Below, one piece after another: positions 1 to 9,634 of a stretch of 64,000 nucleotides of DNA; within the stretch, counting starts at the first letter, position 1; each line of letters starts with the position of its first letter. The notes beneath the pieces were generated by a model. The model was given only the letters and a program-made list of their open reading frames with translations. It was not told the origin of the DNA and did no database searches. The position numbers and the translations under genes were made by a program. The stretch comes from JACDAL01 sp963849115 (GTDB lineage Bacteria; Actinomycetota; CADDZG01; WHSQ01). The stretch lies in NCBI GenBank assembly GCA_963849115.1, contig CAWKGK010000002.1, positions 1 to 64,000 on the forward strand, read 5' to 3'.

Positions 1-670
1 GTCGATCTCGATGCCGGGCCCCATCGTCGAGGACATGGTCATGCTCCGCAGATACTTGCCCTTCGCGGCCGACGGCTTGGCCTTGACGACGCTGTCGACG
101 AGCGCGTGCGCGTTCTCCATCAGCTTCTGCGACCCGAAGGAGATCTTGCCGATCGGGCGTGGACGATGCCGGCCTTGTCGACGCGGAACTCGACCTTGCC
201 GGCCTTGATTTCGCGGACCGCCTTGGCGACGTCGAGGGTGACCGTGCCGGTCTTGGGGTTCGGCATCAGGCCGCGCGGGCCGAGGACCTTGCCGAGCTTA
301 CCGACCGCGCGCATCATGTCCGGCGTCGCGACGACGGCGTCGAAGTCCATCCAGCCGCCCTGGATCTTCTCGACGAGCTCGTCGCCGCCGACGAAGTCGG
401 CGCCGGCCTCCTGGGCTTCCTTCTGCTTGTCGCCGGCGGCGATCACCAGCACGCGCTTGCTCTTGCCGAGGCCATGCGGCAGCACCACCGTGCCGCGGAC
501 CATCTGGTCGGCGTGCTTCGGATCGACGCCGAGGCGCAGCGCGAGCTCGACGGTCTCGTCGAACTTGGCGAACTTCACCTTCTGCATCAAGGGAACGCGT
601 CCTCGATCGAATGCGGACGCTCAGGGACCTGCTGCCTCGCGGCAGCGAACTTCTTGCCTATTTTTCCCAT
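1..670 (-). CDS. rplA: 50S ribosomal protein L1, 3' end outside window, two apparent frameshifts
   Basis: Large-subunit protein of the L1 stalk, which helps release deacylated tRNA and autoregulates its operon. The reading starts at ATG 670 (MGKIGKKFAAARQQV), passes through FAKFDETVELALRLGVDP and VLPHGLGK, and reaches GLMPNPKTGTV and the segment ending MTMSSTMGPGIEID at the window edge. Two single-base indels break it: one near 588-591, where a base must be added so that LMQKVKFAKF follows the N-terminus, and one near 155-158, where the run before GKISFG is one base short. An essential gene cannot be this damaged, so sequence error is the most likely cause. It lies directly downstream of rplK. 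Only the last few codons are missing. Confidence 0.93.
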
Positions 671-791
671 GTGTGCTCCTGTGGTCCAACGGTCGCCGGC
701 GGCCTCCCACTCGAATGCGCTGACGCTTCAGCCGCGTTCGACGTCGCTGGTGCGAGCTCGCTCACGCGGATCCGATCTGCCAGCTGAACGT

Positions 792-1217
792 CTAGCCGAC
801 GACGTCGATGCCCATCGAGCGCGCGGTGCCGGCGACGGTCTTGTACGCGGCCTCGAGCGACTCGCGTTCAGGTCGGGCATCTTCAGCTTGGCGATGTCCT
901 CGACCTGCTTCGTGGTCACCGTGCCGACCTTGTTCTTGTTCGGCTCGGCCGACCCCTTCGCGAGGTTCGCGGCGCGCTTGAGCAGGATCGACGCCGGCGG
1001 CGTCTTGGTGATGAACGTGTAGGAGCGGTCGGCGTAGACCGTGATCACGACCGGGATGATCAGGCCTTCGTCCTTCGCGGTCTTCGCGTTGAAGTTCTTG
1101 CAGAAGTCCATGATGTTCAGGCCGTGCGGGCCGAGCGCGGTCCCGACCGGCGGCGCGGGGGTGGCCTTGCCCGCCGCGATCTGGAGCTTCACCATTGCCT
1201 GTAACTTTCTTCGCCAT
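792..1217 (-). CDS. rplK: 50S ribosomal protein L11, two apparent frameshifts
   Basis: L11 binds the GTPase-associated centre of 23S rRNA and is needed for factor binding and the stringent response. The start is ATG 1217 (MAKKVTG). One extra base around 1,193-1,200 shifts the frame before VKLQIAAGKATPAPPVG, and a missing G near 864 shifts it back before ESLEAAYKTVAGTARSMG and the TAG stop at 792. Between the breaks the whole conserved L11 core is present (GPHGLNIMDFCKNFNAKT, FITKTPPASILLKRA). Corrected length is about 141 residues, as usual for the family. It sits between nusG and rplA in the conserved order. Confidence 0.93.
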   Translation of the reverse strand: MAKKVTGNGEAPDRGGQGHPRAAGRDRARPARPEHHGLLQELQREDREGRRPDHPGRDHGLRRPLLHVHHQDAAGVDPAQARREPREGVGRAEQEQGRHGDHEAGRGHRQAEDARPERESLEAAYKTVAGTARSMGIDVVG

Positions 1218-1317
1218 GATTCTTCGCTCGCTGTCCGCTGCCAGCTGCCCGCGGCCAGCTGCCGAGCCCGGCTCGCGTCGCTGGACAGCCGGCGAGCTGG
1301 AAGCTGGACGGCTGATG

Positions 1318-1869
1318 CTACAGTTTTTCGACCTGCAGGAAATCCAGTTCGACCGGCGTCGAGCGGCCGAAGATGGTGACCATGACCTTCAGCGTGTTGC
1401 GATCGAGATTGACCTCGTCCACGGTGCCGTTGAAGCTGGTGAACGGGCCCTCGTTGATGCGGACCTGGTCGCCCTTCTCGAAGGTGTACTTCGGCTTCGG
1501 CTTCTCGGCCGCCTCCGTCACCTGGTTCAGGATCTGATCGACTTCTTCGCGCGACAGCGGCGTGGGCTTGGCGCCGGCGCCGACGAAGCCGGTGACCTTC
1601 GGCGTGTTCTTGACCACGTGCCACGCGTGGTCGGTCATGTGCATCTCGACCAGGATGTAGCCCGGGAAGAACCGCTTCGAGCTCACGACCTTCTTGCCGC
1701 CGCGCATCTCCGCGACCTGCTCGGTCGGGATCAGGATCTCGCCGATCTCGTCCTGCAGGCCGTAGGCCTGCACGCGCTGCTCGAGCGATTCCTTCACCTT
1801 GTTCTCGAAGCCCGAGTAGGTGTGGACGATGTACCACTGCTTGGTGCGGTCGTCGGTCATGGTCGTCAT
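1318..1869 (-). CDS. nusG: transcription termination/antitermination factor NusG
   Basis: NusG binds RNA polymerase through its NGN domain and links it to Rho or ribosomal S10 through a C-terminal KOW domain. The 183-residue protein shows the NGN hallmark KQWYIVHTYSGFENKV at the N-terminus, FFPGYILVEM in the middle and a KOW segment near residue 130 onward (FEKGDQVRINEGPFTSFNG, then STPVELDFLQVEKL). The frame is intact, unlike the ribosomal genes on either side. It follows secE after 2 bases, so the two are surely co-transcribed. Confidence 0.97.
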   Translation of the reverse strand: MTTMTDDRTKQWYIVHTYSGFENKVKESLEQRVQAYGLQDEIGEILIPTEQVAEMRGGKKVVSSKRFFPGYILVEMHMTDHAWHVVKNTPKVTGFVGAGAKPTPLSREEVDQILNQVTEAAEKPKPKYTFEKGDQVRINEGPFTSFNGTVDEVNLDRNTLKVMVTIFGRSTPVELDFLQVEKL

Positions 1870-1871
1870 CG

Positions 1872-2141
1872 TTACGCTGCGGCTCCGAAGGTGCGGTAAA
1901 TCCAGCTGATCCCGCTGTTCAGCAGGAAATCGACGACGCTGAGATAGACCCCGAAGAAGATGGACGTCAGGATGACGACGAAAGTCGTCGCGTAGACTTC
2001 CTTACGGCTCGGCCACGTGACCCGGCCCATCTCGTTGCGCACTTCGGAGAGGAAGCGTCGCGAACGCCCCCACCAACCCGTGACGCTGTCGCGGGCACGC
2101 CCACCGAACGAGTCGTCATGCTCCGCCATTGCCGTCTTCAT
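1872..2141 (-). CDS. secE: preprotein translocase subunit SecE
   Basis: Small essential membrane subunit of the SecYEG channel. The 89-residue protein has the single-TM SecE pattern: an amphipathic segment RFLSEVRNEMGRVTWPSRKEV (about residues 29-49) followed by one hydrophobic helix (TTFVVILTSIFFGVYLSVVDFLL). The start was placed at ATG 2141 (MKTAMAEHDD); the ATG four codons later is an alternative. It lies between tRNA-Trp and nusG, the usual arrangement. Confidence 0.95.
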   Translation of the reverse strand: MKTAMAEHDDSFGGRARDSVTGWWGRSRRFLSEVRNEMGRVTWPSRKEVYATTFVVILTSIFFGVYLSVVDFLLNSGISWIYRTFGAAA

Positions 2142-2250
2142 TTCTGATCCTTGCGGGCGCTGCTGCCGGTTCCGCCCCTCGCAGCTCGCTCACTCGCTCC
2201 GCCGACGCTCGCTCCGTTCCGCTCGGTCGCCTGCAGTCCTGCCGACTGAC

Positions 2251-2304
2251 TGGCAGGACAGGAGGGAATCGAACCCCCAACCCCCGGTTTTGGAGACCGG
2301 TGCT
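2251..2304 (-). pseudogene. partial duplicate of tRNA-Trp (3' 54 bases)
   Basis: Bases 2,251-2,304 are identical to 2,401-2,454, the 3' part of the complete tRNA-Trp (CCA end, acceptor 3' strand, T arm, variable loop and anticodon arm with CCA). Identity stops abruptly at 2,305; the D arm and the 5' acceptor strand are absent, so this copy cannot fold. It may be a real partial duplication or an assembly error. Confidence 0.85.
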
Positions 2305-2400
2305 TTGTCTCTTGTCGCTCCGGGCCTCCGCTCACGCTCGCTTCACTCGCTCGCGCTCGACGCTGCTCCGTTCCGCTGCGGTCGCCGGCGCTCGCGCAAG
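2305..2400. repeat. low-complexity GCTCGCTCAC-like spacer
   Basis: The stretch between the two tRNA-Trp copies is made of short reiterated words such as CGCTCGC, CACTCGCTCG and CCGTTCCGCT. Similar words recur at 2,185-2,225 next to secE. No gene is visible. Confidence 0.5.
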
Positions 2401-2476
2401 TGGCAGGACAGGAGGGAATCGAACCCCCAACCCCCGGTTTTGGAGACCGGTGCTCTGCCAATTGAGCTACTGTCCT
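2401..2476 (-). tRNA. tRNA-Trp (anticodon CCA)
   Basis: 76 nt with encoded CCA. The acceptor stem AGGACAG pairs with CTGTCCT, the D loop holds TTGGCAGA, the anticodon loop is CTCCAAA and the T loop TTCGATT. It is in the conserved position between rpmG/tuf and secE. Confidence 0.97.
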
Positions 2477-2506
2477 ACGAAACTCGCAGCTGCACGTGCA
2501 GCTCCG

Positions 2507-2656
2507 CTATTTCGTTTCCCGATGCGCCATGTGCTTGCGGCAGAAGCGGCAGTACTTGCTCAGTTCGAGCCGCTCGGTCGTCTTCTTCTTGTTCTTGGTC
2601 GTGCTGTAATTGCGCCGCTTACACTCGGTGCACGCCAGCGAAATGATGTCTCTCAT
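2507..2656 (-). CDS. rpmG: 50S ribosomal protein L33
   Basis: 49-residue L33 with both zinc-binding Cys pairs (LACTECKRRNY and YCRFCRKH), so this is the zinc-containing C+ form; it ends in HMAHRETK. The start is ATG 2656 (MRDIISLACTECK). Located between tuf and tRNA-Trp as in many bacteria outside the Proteobacteria. Confidence 0.96.
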   Translation of the reverse strand: MRDIISLACTECKRRNYSTTKNKKKTTERLELSKYCRFCRKHMAHRETK

Positions 2657-2731
2657 TGCTGACTCTTCTCGGGATCCGGGACCGGGCTCCGGGACCCGAT
2701 CCGAGTCCCGAATCCCAGCCCCAAGGCCCAT

Positions 2732-3932
<1,201 letters not shown>

Positions 3933-3953
3933 GTCGTCTTGTCTTTCCCTTGT

Positions 3954-4010
3954 TGTAGGGCGGGGTTGCGGCCCCGCCGCGCAATCGGCGGACCCCGCGT
4001 CCGCCCTACA
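3954..4010. repeat. palindromic intergenic repeat (REP-like)
   Basis: TGTAGGGCGG at 3,954-3,963 is exactly complementary to CCGCCCTACA at 4,001-4,010, with further GC-rich pairing inside. It sits just upstream of tuf. Palindromes of this GTAGGGCGGGG type are, from memory, frequent in Acidobacteriota genomes; this supports a different origin for the first 4.4 kb. Confidence 0.6.
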
Positions 4011-4181
4011 GTCCTGCCTCACGCCGCCCAAATCGCTGCGGGGAGCCTTCGCACCTTCGCTACCGGCGATCTGCGGCCTGAATCCGAGCCGGCTCGGCTC
4101 CCAACCGGCAACTCGCATCTTCCGCCCGCCTTCGCGCCTGCGCATCGGCGGCAACGTTCGCATGAAATCATGAGCGAAGGA

Positions 4182-4257
<76 letters not shown>

Positions 4258-4436
4258 AAAATCAGCTTTCCACTCGCCAGCTCAGACCCTCTCAACTCGA
4301 GCCAAGAACACGCCAGCTTACCGACGACCCGGCCGAGCACGAAGTCCCCGCCGCCGCGAGTCAAGTGCCGAGCTAATTTCCCGCTAGCCCCCCTGACGGA
4401 CCACGGGCCGGGGACGAAGTCCCCGCCGTCCCCCCC
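4258..4436. other. intergenic segment with repeated GACGAAGTCCCCGCCG, and probable assembly junction
   Basis: No gene is visible. GACGAAGTCCCCGCCG occurs twice (about 4,339 and 4,412), the second copy in the palindrome GGGGACGAAGTCCCC. Immediately after it, near 4,437, a gcvT reading frame begins in mid-protein. Repeat-containing ends joined to a truncated gene are a typical place for a chimeric join. Confidence 0.45.
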
Positions 4437-5175
4437 GCTACGGGCGCTGCTCGAAGACGCCTCACAGGAGGACCTCTGTGAGCTTCGCTACTTCGGCGGA
4501 AGAACCTTGTGGTCGCAGGCATTGGAGTGGATGTTCTCGCACCGGCTACACGGGCGATCTCGGTTACGAGTTGTCGGTCGATCCCCGCACACGCTGGATC
4601 TGTGGGATGCGCTGATCGATGGGGGCCACGCTCACAGGCTGAGACCGGCGGGGCTGATGGCCCTGGACGTTGCCCGGCTCGAGGCGGGGCTCATACTCAT
4701 CGAAGCCGACTTCGTCAGCGCTCGCCACACGCTGATCGCCGAGCAACTCTATTCGCCGTACAAGATCGGGCTGGGGCGACTCGTCAACTTCAACAAAGGG
4801 CCGTTCGTGGGCCGCCGAGCGCTTGAGACTGAGGTCGCGGGCGGAGGCCCGGCGCGCCGCCTGGTGGGGCTCGAGATCGATTGGGAGCAGATGGCGGCGC
4901 TCTACGAGCACCGTGGCCTGCCGCCCGAGGTCCCTGCGCATGCCTGGCGCACGGCGGTGCCCCTCTACGACGGCAACCGGAGGGTGGGCAAAGCAACCAG
5001 CGGGACGTGGAGCCCTGCACTCAAGAGAAACCTCGCTCTCGGTTCTGTTCCCCCGCGTTTCGAGCAGCCCGGCTCGCGGCTGGGAATCGAGTGGACGGTC
5101 GAAGCCAATCGCCACCAGGTTGCAGCGGAAGTCGTGCCACTGCCCTTCTTCGACCCGCCCCGCAAACGCGCATGA
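4437..5175 (+). pseudogene. GcvT-like aminomethyltransferase, N-terminal part missing, frameshifted
   Basis: Glycine-cleavage T-protein-type folate-binding enzyme. Conserved GcvT segments are readable, though over three frames: RALLEDASQEDLCELRYFGG, then RTGYTGDLGYELSVDP (the folate-binding signature), then LDVARLEAGLILIEADF and SPYKIGLGRLVNFNKGPFVG, and the barrel domain GRRALETEV...VGKATSGTWSPALKRNLAL. Indels lie near 4,505, 4,535 and 4,580; after that the frame is open to TGA 5175. About half of the first domain (roughly 150 residues) is absent upstream of 4,437. The stop overlaps the ATG of the next gene (ATGA), so the two are translationally coupled. Members of this family also include dimethylglycine/sarcosine demethylases, so the substrate is open. 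Confidence 0.8.
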
Positions 5176-6680
5176 GTTTCGCGCCGGGCCGGGCGCGAGT
5201 GGCGGTGGCTTCCGGCAACCACCTGGGGGCCGAGGCGGCCTGCGAAGTGGCCCGCAACGGGGGCAACGCGGTGGACGCCTGTCTCGCCTCCGCGGTCATG
5301 GCCTGGGTCGCGGAGCCGTGCTTCGCGTCGGTGGCGGGCGCCGGCTTCGTCACGGTCCACGATCCCTCCGGCGAGGTGACCGTCTACGACGGCAATTGCG
5401 CAATGCCCCTGGTTCCGCCGCAGGAAAGGGGGCAGGGCGTGTCGAGGATCTATCTCGAGTACTCGAACGGCATGCACACCGGCATCGGGGGAGGCTCGGT
5501 TGCAGTCCCGGGCGTGCTCGCCGCCCTGCACCGCGCCTGGGAGCGACACGGCAGCATCGAGTGGGAGGCCCTGTTCGAGCCCACGATCAGGGCCGCCCGA
5601 GAGGGCTTGCCTCTTCCCAGGACATGCGACTACTACCTCAAACAGACGTGGGCGATCTGGTCGCGCTATGACAACGCCCGGGCGCTGCTCGGCAGAGACG
5701 GCCGCCCGCTGGAGGAGAACGAGGCGCTCGTCCAAGCAGAGCTCGCAGACGCTCTCGAAGCCATCGCCCGGTCGGGCCCCGAGGTCTTCTACTCGGGGGA
5801 GCTGGGTCGAGAGCTGACCGGTGCGATCGCGGCAGACGGGGGCCTGGTGACGATCGAAGACCTCGCTTCCTATGACGTCGGTGAGCGCGCGCCGGTGGCA
5901 ACAGAGGCGTTCGGCTGGAGCATCAAGTCGAACCCTCCGCCGGCGGTCGGAGGAGCCGTTCTCGTACACATGCTCTCGCTGATAGAGGACGCGGCGCCGT
6001 CCGGCCCGCTTGCTCGTTTGAACGCAGTCGTGGCGGCGGAGGAAACCGCGGTCTCTCACCGCGAGCTCCGCTACGGAGACCCCGCCGACATCGCCGCGGG
6101 CCTGTCCGACGTGCTGGCGGGGTCGCGACCTACACGCTCGTCCGAGACCACGCACAGCTCGGCCGCGGACAGAAACGGCCTGGCGTGCACGCTGACCCAA
6201 TCGAACGGTTATGGCGCCGGTCTGGTCGTGCACGGCATAGTGCTCAACAACGCCTTGGGTGAGGAGGAGCTAAACCCGCTCGGGACCCATCGGCTGCCTC
6301 CAGGCGCGCGCTGCCACTCCAACATGGCGCCTACCATCGCTGAGGGTGCGGGAAGGGTCGTGGCGCTGGGCTCGCCCGGAGGTGACCGCATCACAGGCGC
6401 CATCGCCCAGACGATCATGTCTCTGGCAATGGACGGCGCTTCGCTGGCCGAGGCGGTGGCGGCGCCGCGCGCGCATGTGGCGCAGCGGACCGAAGGAAAG
6501 ATGATGTGGTACGAGCCGGGACTTCCCGGTGGAGAGGTGGATGGCGATTACCTGGCCCGGCCGTATGACGAGTTGCACATGTTCTTCGGCGGCGTCCAGG
6601 CGGCCTCGGTGGGAAGCGACAGGAGGGTGGACGCGGCCCATGATCCCAGGCGGTCGGGGGCGAGCGTGCTCATTGCCTAA
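5172..6680 (+). CDS. gamma-glutamyltransferase family protein
   Basis: N-terminal-nucleophile hydrolase that cleaves or transfers gamma-glutamyl groups (glutathione and analogues) after self-cleavage into two subunits. The 502-residue protein has the family start ASGNHLGAEAACEVARNGGNAVDACLA, and the processing site SSETTHSSAAD, where Thr326 should become the nucleophile of the small subunit. Later motifs are TQSNGYGAG, HSNMAPTIA and ALGSPGGDRI. No clear signal peptide is seen, so it may be cytoplasmic, unlike E. coli Ggt. The start ATG 5172 overlaps the stop of the gcvT-like gene. The pairing with a folate/one-carbon enzyme suggests use of an N-methylated or gamma-glutamylated amine, but this is inference. 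Confidence 0.88.
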   Translation: MSFAPGRARVAVASGNHLGAEAACEVARNGGNAVDACLASAVMAWVAEPCFASVAGAGFVTVHDPSGEVTVYDGNCAMPLVPPQERGQGVSRIYLEYSNGMHTGIGGGSVAVPGVLAALHRAWERHGSIEWEALFEPTIRAAREGLPLPRTCDYYLKQTWAIWSRYDNARALLGRDGRPLEENEALVQAELADALEAIARSGPEVFYSGELGRELTGAIAADGGLVTIEDLASYDVGERAPVATEAFGWSIKSNPPPAVGGAVLVHMLSLIEDAAPSGPLARLNAVVAAEETAVSHRELRYGDPADIAAGLSDVLAGSRPTRSSETTHSSAADRNGLACTLTQSNGYGAGLVVHGIVLNNALGEEELNPLGTHRLPPGARCHSNMAPTIAEGAGRVVALGSPGGDRITGAIAQTIMSLAMDGASLAEAVAAPRAHVAQRTEGKMMWYEPGLPGGEVDGDYLARPYDELHMFFGGVQAASVGSDRRVDAAHDPRRSGASVLIA

Positions 6681-6698
6681 GGGGGGCGACGGCGAAGT

Positions 6699-8528
6699 TC
6701 AGCGCAGGGCCAGCCCGAACGCCCCTCCCAGAAGAGCGACTCCGAACGTGAGCCAGGCGATGTAGTCGCCGGGATGTCCGCTGTGCAGATTGCGCAGGCC
6801 CACGACCACGCGCCCGGCGCTGCCCCATGTCGCCCGTCGCAACCGATCCGGCAGCCGGTTCCGACCCAGTGTGAAGGCGGCCAGGCCCACTGCTCCGATC
6901 ACAGAGAGGAACCCGGGAAGTAGTTCCTCAGGCTTGGGGCCGGCGTGAGCTGGGGCCTCGGGAATGGGCCGGATCTCTCCACCGAGAACCTCTTCGACGT
7001 AGGCGGCGCGGTCGGTGAAGGCCTCGGCGGCGGCCTCCGAGCCCGCCAGCAACCCGGGAACGAAGGGGAGCGCGAGAGCGGCCGCAGCCAGCAGGAGGGC
7101 GGGAACGAACATCACGGCCGGGGTCCGCTCCCGGCCCGCGATGGTCTCTGTTTCCTGTTCGTCTCCTTCCCGCTGGGCCACAACGTCAGCGTGCTCGACA
7201 GGAGGACCCCATCCCATGAAGATGCGCCCGGCGGCGCGCAGCAATGCGCCTCCGGTCAGCACGGAGGTAAACACGAACAGCGGCGTCACCCAGACGAGGC
7301 CGAGGAGTTTGGCCTCCTCCTCGATGAGAGCCTTTCCGACGTAGGTACCGAACGGTGGCAGCCCTGCAAGAACGAGGGCACCAAGGACGAACAAGAGGGC
7401 CGTTGCCGGAAGACGCCGGCCACCGCCGCGGAGGTGGTACTCGTCGACGCCGCCGAGGCGATGCTGGAGAATGCCCACGCACATGAACAAGGAGGCCTTG
7501 ACGAGCCCGTCGGCGAGCATGTACACGGCCGCTCCCGACAGCCCCGCAGGACTGAGCCCCGCCAGGCCGACGAGAAAGAGCCCGGCATGGGCAATTACCG
7601 AGAAGGCGAGCATGCGCTGGAGGTGGTGCTGGGCGAAGGACATCACGGCGCCGATGATGGCGGTCACCGCGGCGGCAATCAGCAGGACGGTGCGTAACTC
7701 TCCTGCGACCGAGGAAAGCGGTCCCTCGAACACCGTCCAGTAGACACGCGCTGCGCCGTAGAGGCCGAGCTCACTAACGACGCCGCCGAGCAGGATGCAT
7801 ACCGGCAGTGGCGCGGTCGCATATGCATCCGCGAGCCAGAAGTGAAAGGGCACGATGGCGGCCTTGATGAAGAAGCCCGCCACGACCATGGCAAACGCTG
7901 ACACTACGAGAGCATCGGAACGGTTGCCCAGCGACTCCCCCATCTGAGCGAGGTTGAGCGCTCCGGTGCGCCCGTAGAGCAAAGCTATCCCCCAGAGCAG
8001 GAGAAAGGCCCCGATGCTGTTCGTCAGAGCGAAGTTCATTGCGCCTTGGAGAGGGCCTGCCTCTTCGATCTTGTAACCGGTCAACGCGAACGCAGCGACA
8101 CTGAGAACTCCGAGGAAAACGAACATGTTGAAGAGGTCGCCTGAGAAGCACAGCCCCACAATGCCGGCCAGGAACACGAGCATCAATGAGTGATAGAGCG
8201 CGCCTACCGCATCGAAGAACCTCCACGAATACACAAGGGCGGCGGTAACGAGCGCAGCGGCGAAAGCCGCCAGTCCTGCTCCCATCGGATCGACCACGAA
8301 CGCAATCCCAGCCGCCAACCCGTTGCGGGGCACCCAGCCTCCGAACCAGTAGATCAGCGGAGCTTGGCTCGCTTCGGCAAGCAGCACCAAGCAAGATGCA
8401 GATGTCACGGCCGCTGCGGCGATGCTCACAAGCTCGATGACTCGGCGAGGAAGAAAGATTGCAGTTCCCGACAACAGGGCGGCGGTAACGAGGGGGATGG
8501 CCACCCCCAGGGCCGCCAGCTCTTCCAC
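6699..8528 (-). CDS. Mrp/Mbh-type antiporter subunit D (NuoN/MrpD-like)
   Basis: Proton-translocating membrane subunit of the NuoL/M/N-MrpA/D family. The 609-residue polytopic protein has the family core (FSGDLFNMFVFLGVLSVAAF, GFFIKAAIVPFHFWLADAYA with the key Lys, AFSVIAHAGLFLVGL, LADGLVKASLFMCVGIL). It is about 100 residues longer than typical MrpD; the extra C-terminal part has a soluble loop rich in Glu and two further hydrophobic segments. GTG start at 8528, three bases after the stop of the C subunit. It is the last gene of a seven-gene operon. Alternative: NuoM/N-like subunit of a hydrogenase or Nuo-type complex, but no redox subunits are nearby. Confidence 0.9.
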   Translation of the reverse strand: MEELAALGVAIPLVTAALLSGTAIFLPRRVIELVSIAAAAVTSASCLVLLAEASQAPLIYWFGGWVPRNGLAAGIAFVVDPMGAGLAAFAAALVTAALVYSWRFFDAVGALYHSLMLVFLAGIVGLCFSGDLFNMFVFLGVLSVAAFALTGYKIEEAGPLQGAMNFALTNSIGAFLLLWGIALLYGRTGALNLAQMGESLGNRSDALVVSAFAMVVAGFFIKAAIVPFHFWLADAYATAPLPVCILLGGVVSELGLYGAARVYWTVFEGPLSSVAGELRTVLLIAAAVTAIIGAVMSFAQHHLQRMLAFSVIAHAGLFLVGLAGLSPAGLSGAAVYMLADGLVKASLFMCVGILQHRLGGVDEYHLRGGGRRLPATALLFVLGALVLAGLPPFGTYVGKALIEEEAKLLGLVWVTPLFVFTSVLTGGALLRAAGRIFMGWGPPVEHADVVAQREGDEQETETIAGRERTPAVMFVPALLLAAAALALPFVPGLLAGSEAAAEAFTDRAAYVEEVLGGEIRPIPEAPAHAGPKPEELLPGFLSVIGAVGLAAFTLGRNRLPDRLRRATWGSAGRVVVGLRNLHSGHPGDYIAWLTFGVALLGGAFGLALR

Positions 8529-8531
8529 TGC

Positions 8532-8876
8532 CTAGCCCTTCAATGAGCTGAGGCTGTTGGGATCGAGTGTTCCAGACCGCTTGTGCACCTGCACCGCTAG
8601 CGCGAGCAGCAGTGCAGAGACCGTCACTCCAATCACCACGTCGGTCAACGTGAGTGCCTGAACGATCGGGTCAACAGCGCGCGTCCCCACAGGGATGTCG
8701 ACGAAAATCGGCGCGGTGGCATTTAGCCGGTAGCCGATGCTAAGCAGCACGACATAGGTGGAGGACTGCACGACCGAGAGGCAGACCACCATGTGGATGA
8801 GATTGCGGCTGGTGACCATGCCGTAGAGCCCGATCACGAGCAGGTAGGCGGCGACGACATAAGGGAGGAAACTCAC
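8532..8876 (-). CDS. Mrp-type antiporter subunit C (NuoK-like)
   Basis: 114-residue protein with three predicted TM helices and the NuoK/MrpC pattern (YGMVTSRNLIHMVVCLSVVQSSTYVVLLSIG, then DPIVQALTLTDVVIGVTVSALLLAL). GTG start at 8876 overlaps the TGA of the preceding subunit (GTGA), so translation is coupled. In Mrp and Mbh complexes this subunit forms part of the ion path next to subunit D. Confidence 0.92.
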   Translation of the reverse strand: MSFLPYVVAAYLLVIGLYGMVTSRNLIHMVVCLSVVQSSTYVVLLSIGYRLNATAPIFVDIPVGTRAVDPIVQALTLTDVVIGVTVSALLLALAVQVHKRSGTLDPNSLSSLKG

Positions 8877-9634
8877 GCTCGACTCCTGCGGCGCACCTCG
8901 AGGGTCTGCTCCAAGAACTCGGTCAGGAGCAACACGAACCCAGCTGCGACTGCGAGGCCTACGGCGAAGTTGAGGACCAGAACGGTGCCCGACGACAACA
9001 GCTCTCCGGCGCGCCCCAGCGGAAGAAAGTTCTTCATGAAAGACACACTCACTGCAAGTCCGACGAGGCCGACTCCAACGTACCCGGCCGCCCCGGTTCC
9101 TTCGGCCAGCTCGACGACAGTCTGGGGGCTGAGAGCCCTGAGACCGGCATACTCTCCCGCGAGATACATAAGGAGAGGAGCCGTCGCCAACACGACTCCG
9201 CCCTGGAAGCCGCCCCCCGGACTCAGATGTCCGTGCGCCACCACATAGAGCCCAAAGAGGACGGCGGGTGCGACGAGGCCGAGGCACAGTTCGCGCACCG
9301 CGTCGCTGTCATGCGGCGGGTGCCGATCCTGCGCCATGTCCTCGGCCGGTTCCTCTTCCTCTTCACGTTGGGCGCGCAACAACAGGGCCGTTCCCAGCAC
9401 GGCGGCGAAAAGAATGAACTCCTCCGCCATCGTGTCGAAGCCCCGGTAGTCGAACGTCACCGCTGCGACGATGTTGGTGGCGCCGGTCTCCTCGACACCG
9501 ACGCGGTTGACCAACAGGCCGTAATCGCCTCCGAAGTTGCCGAAGTCTGGAAGCCCGGCGAGCCCCCACAGCAGGAAAGCCGACAGCCCTGCTGCACCGA
9601 TGAAGAACACAGTGCTGCGGGCAGAGGAGCTCAC
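8873..9634 (-). CDS. fused MbhE-like and MrpB subunit
   Basis: 253 residues, two parts. Residues 1-95 contain TM segments and FDYRGFDTMAEEFILFAAVLGTALLL, the pattern of the C-terminal end of MrpA (MbhE in archaeal hydrogenases). After an acidic/His linker (EEEEEPAEDMAQDRHPPHD), residues 112-253 match MrpB: GLYVVAHGHLSPGGGFQGG, then VGLAVSVSFMKNFLPLG and a final TM helix. The GTG start at 9634 overlaps the TGA of the DUF4040 gene. In Thermococcus mbh operons these two parts are separate genes (mbhE, mbhF); the fusion is seen directly here. Confidence 0.85.
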   Translation of the reverse strand: MSSSARSTVFFIGAAGLSAFLLWGLAGLPDFGNFGGDYGLLVNRVGVEETGATNIVAAVTFDYRGFDTMAEEFILFAAVLGTALLLRAQREEEEEPAEDMAQDRHPPHDSDAVRELCLGLVAPAVLFGLYVVAHGHLSPGGGFQGGVVLATAPLLMYLAGEYAGLRALSPQTVVELAEGTGAAGYVGVGLVGLAVSVSFMKNFLPLGRAGELLSSGTVLVLNFAVGLAVAAGFVLLLTEFLEQTLEVRRRSRA

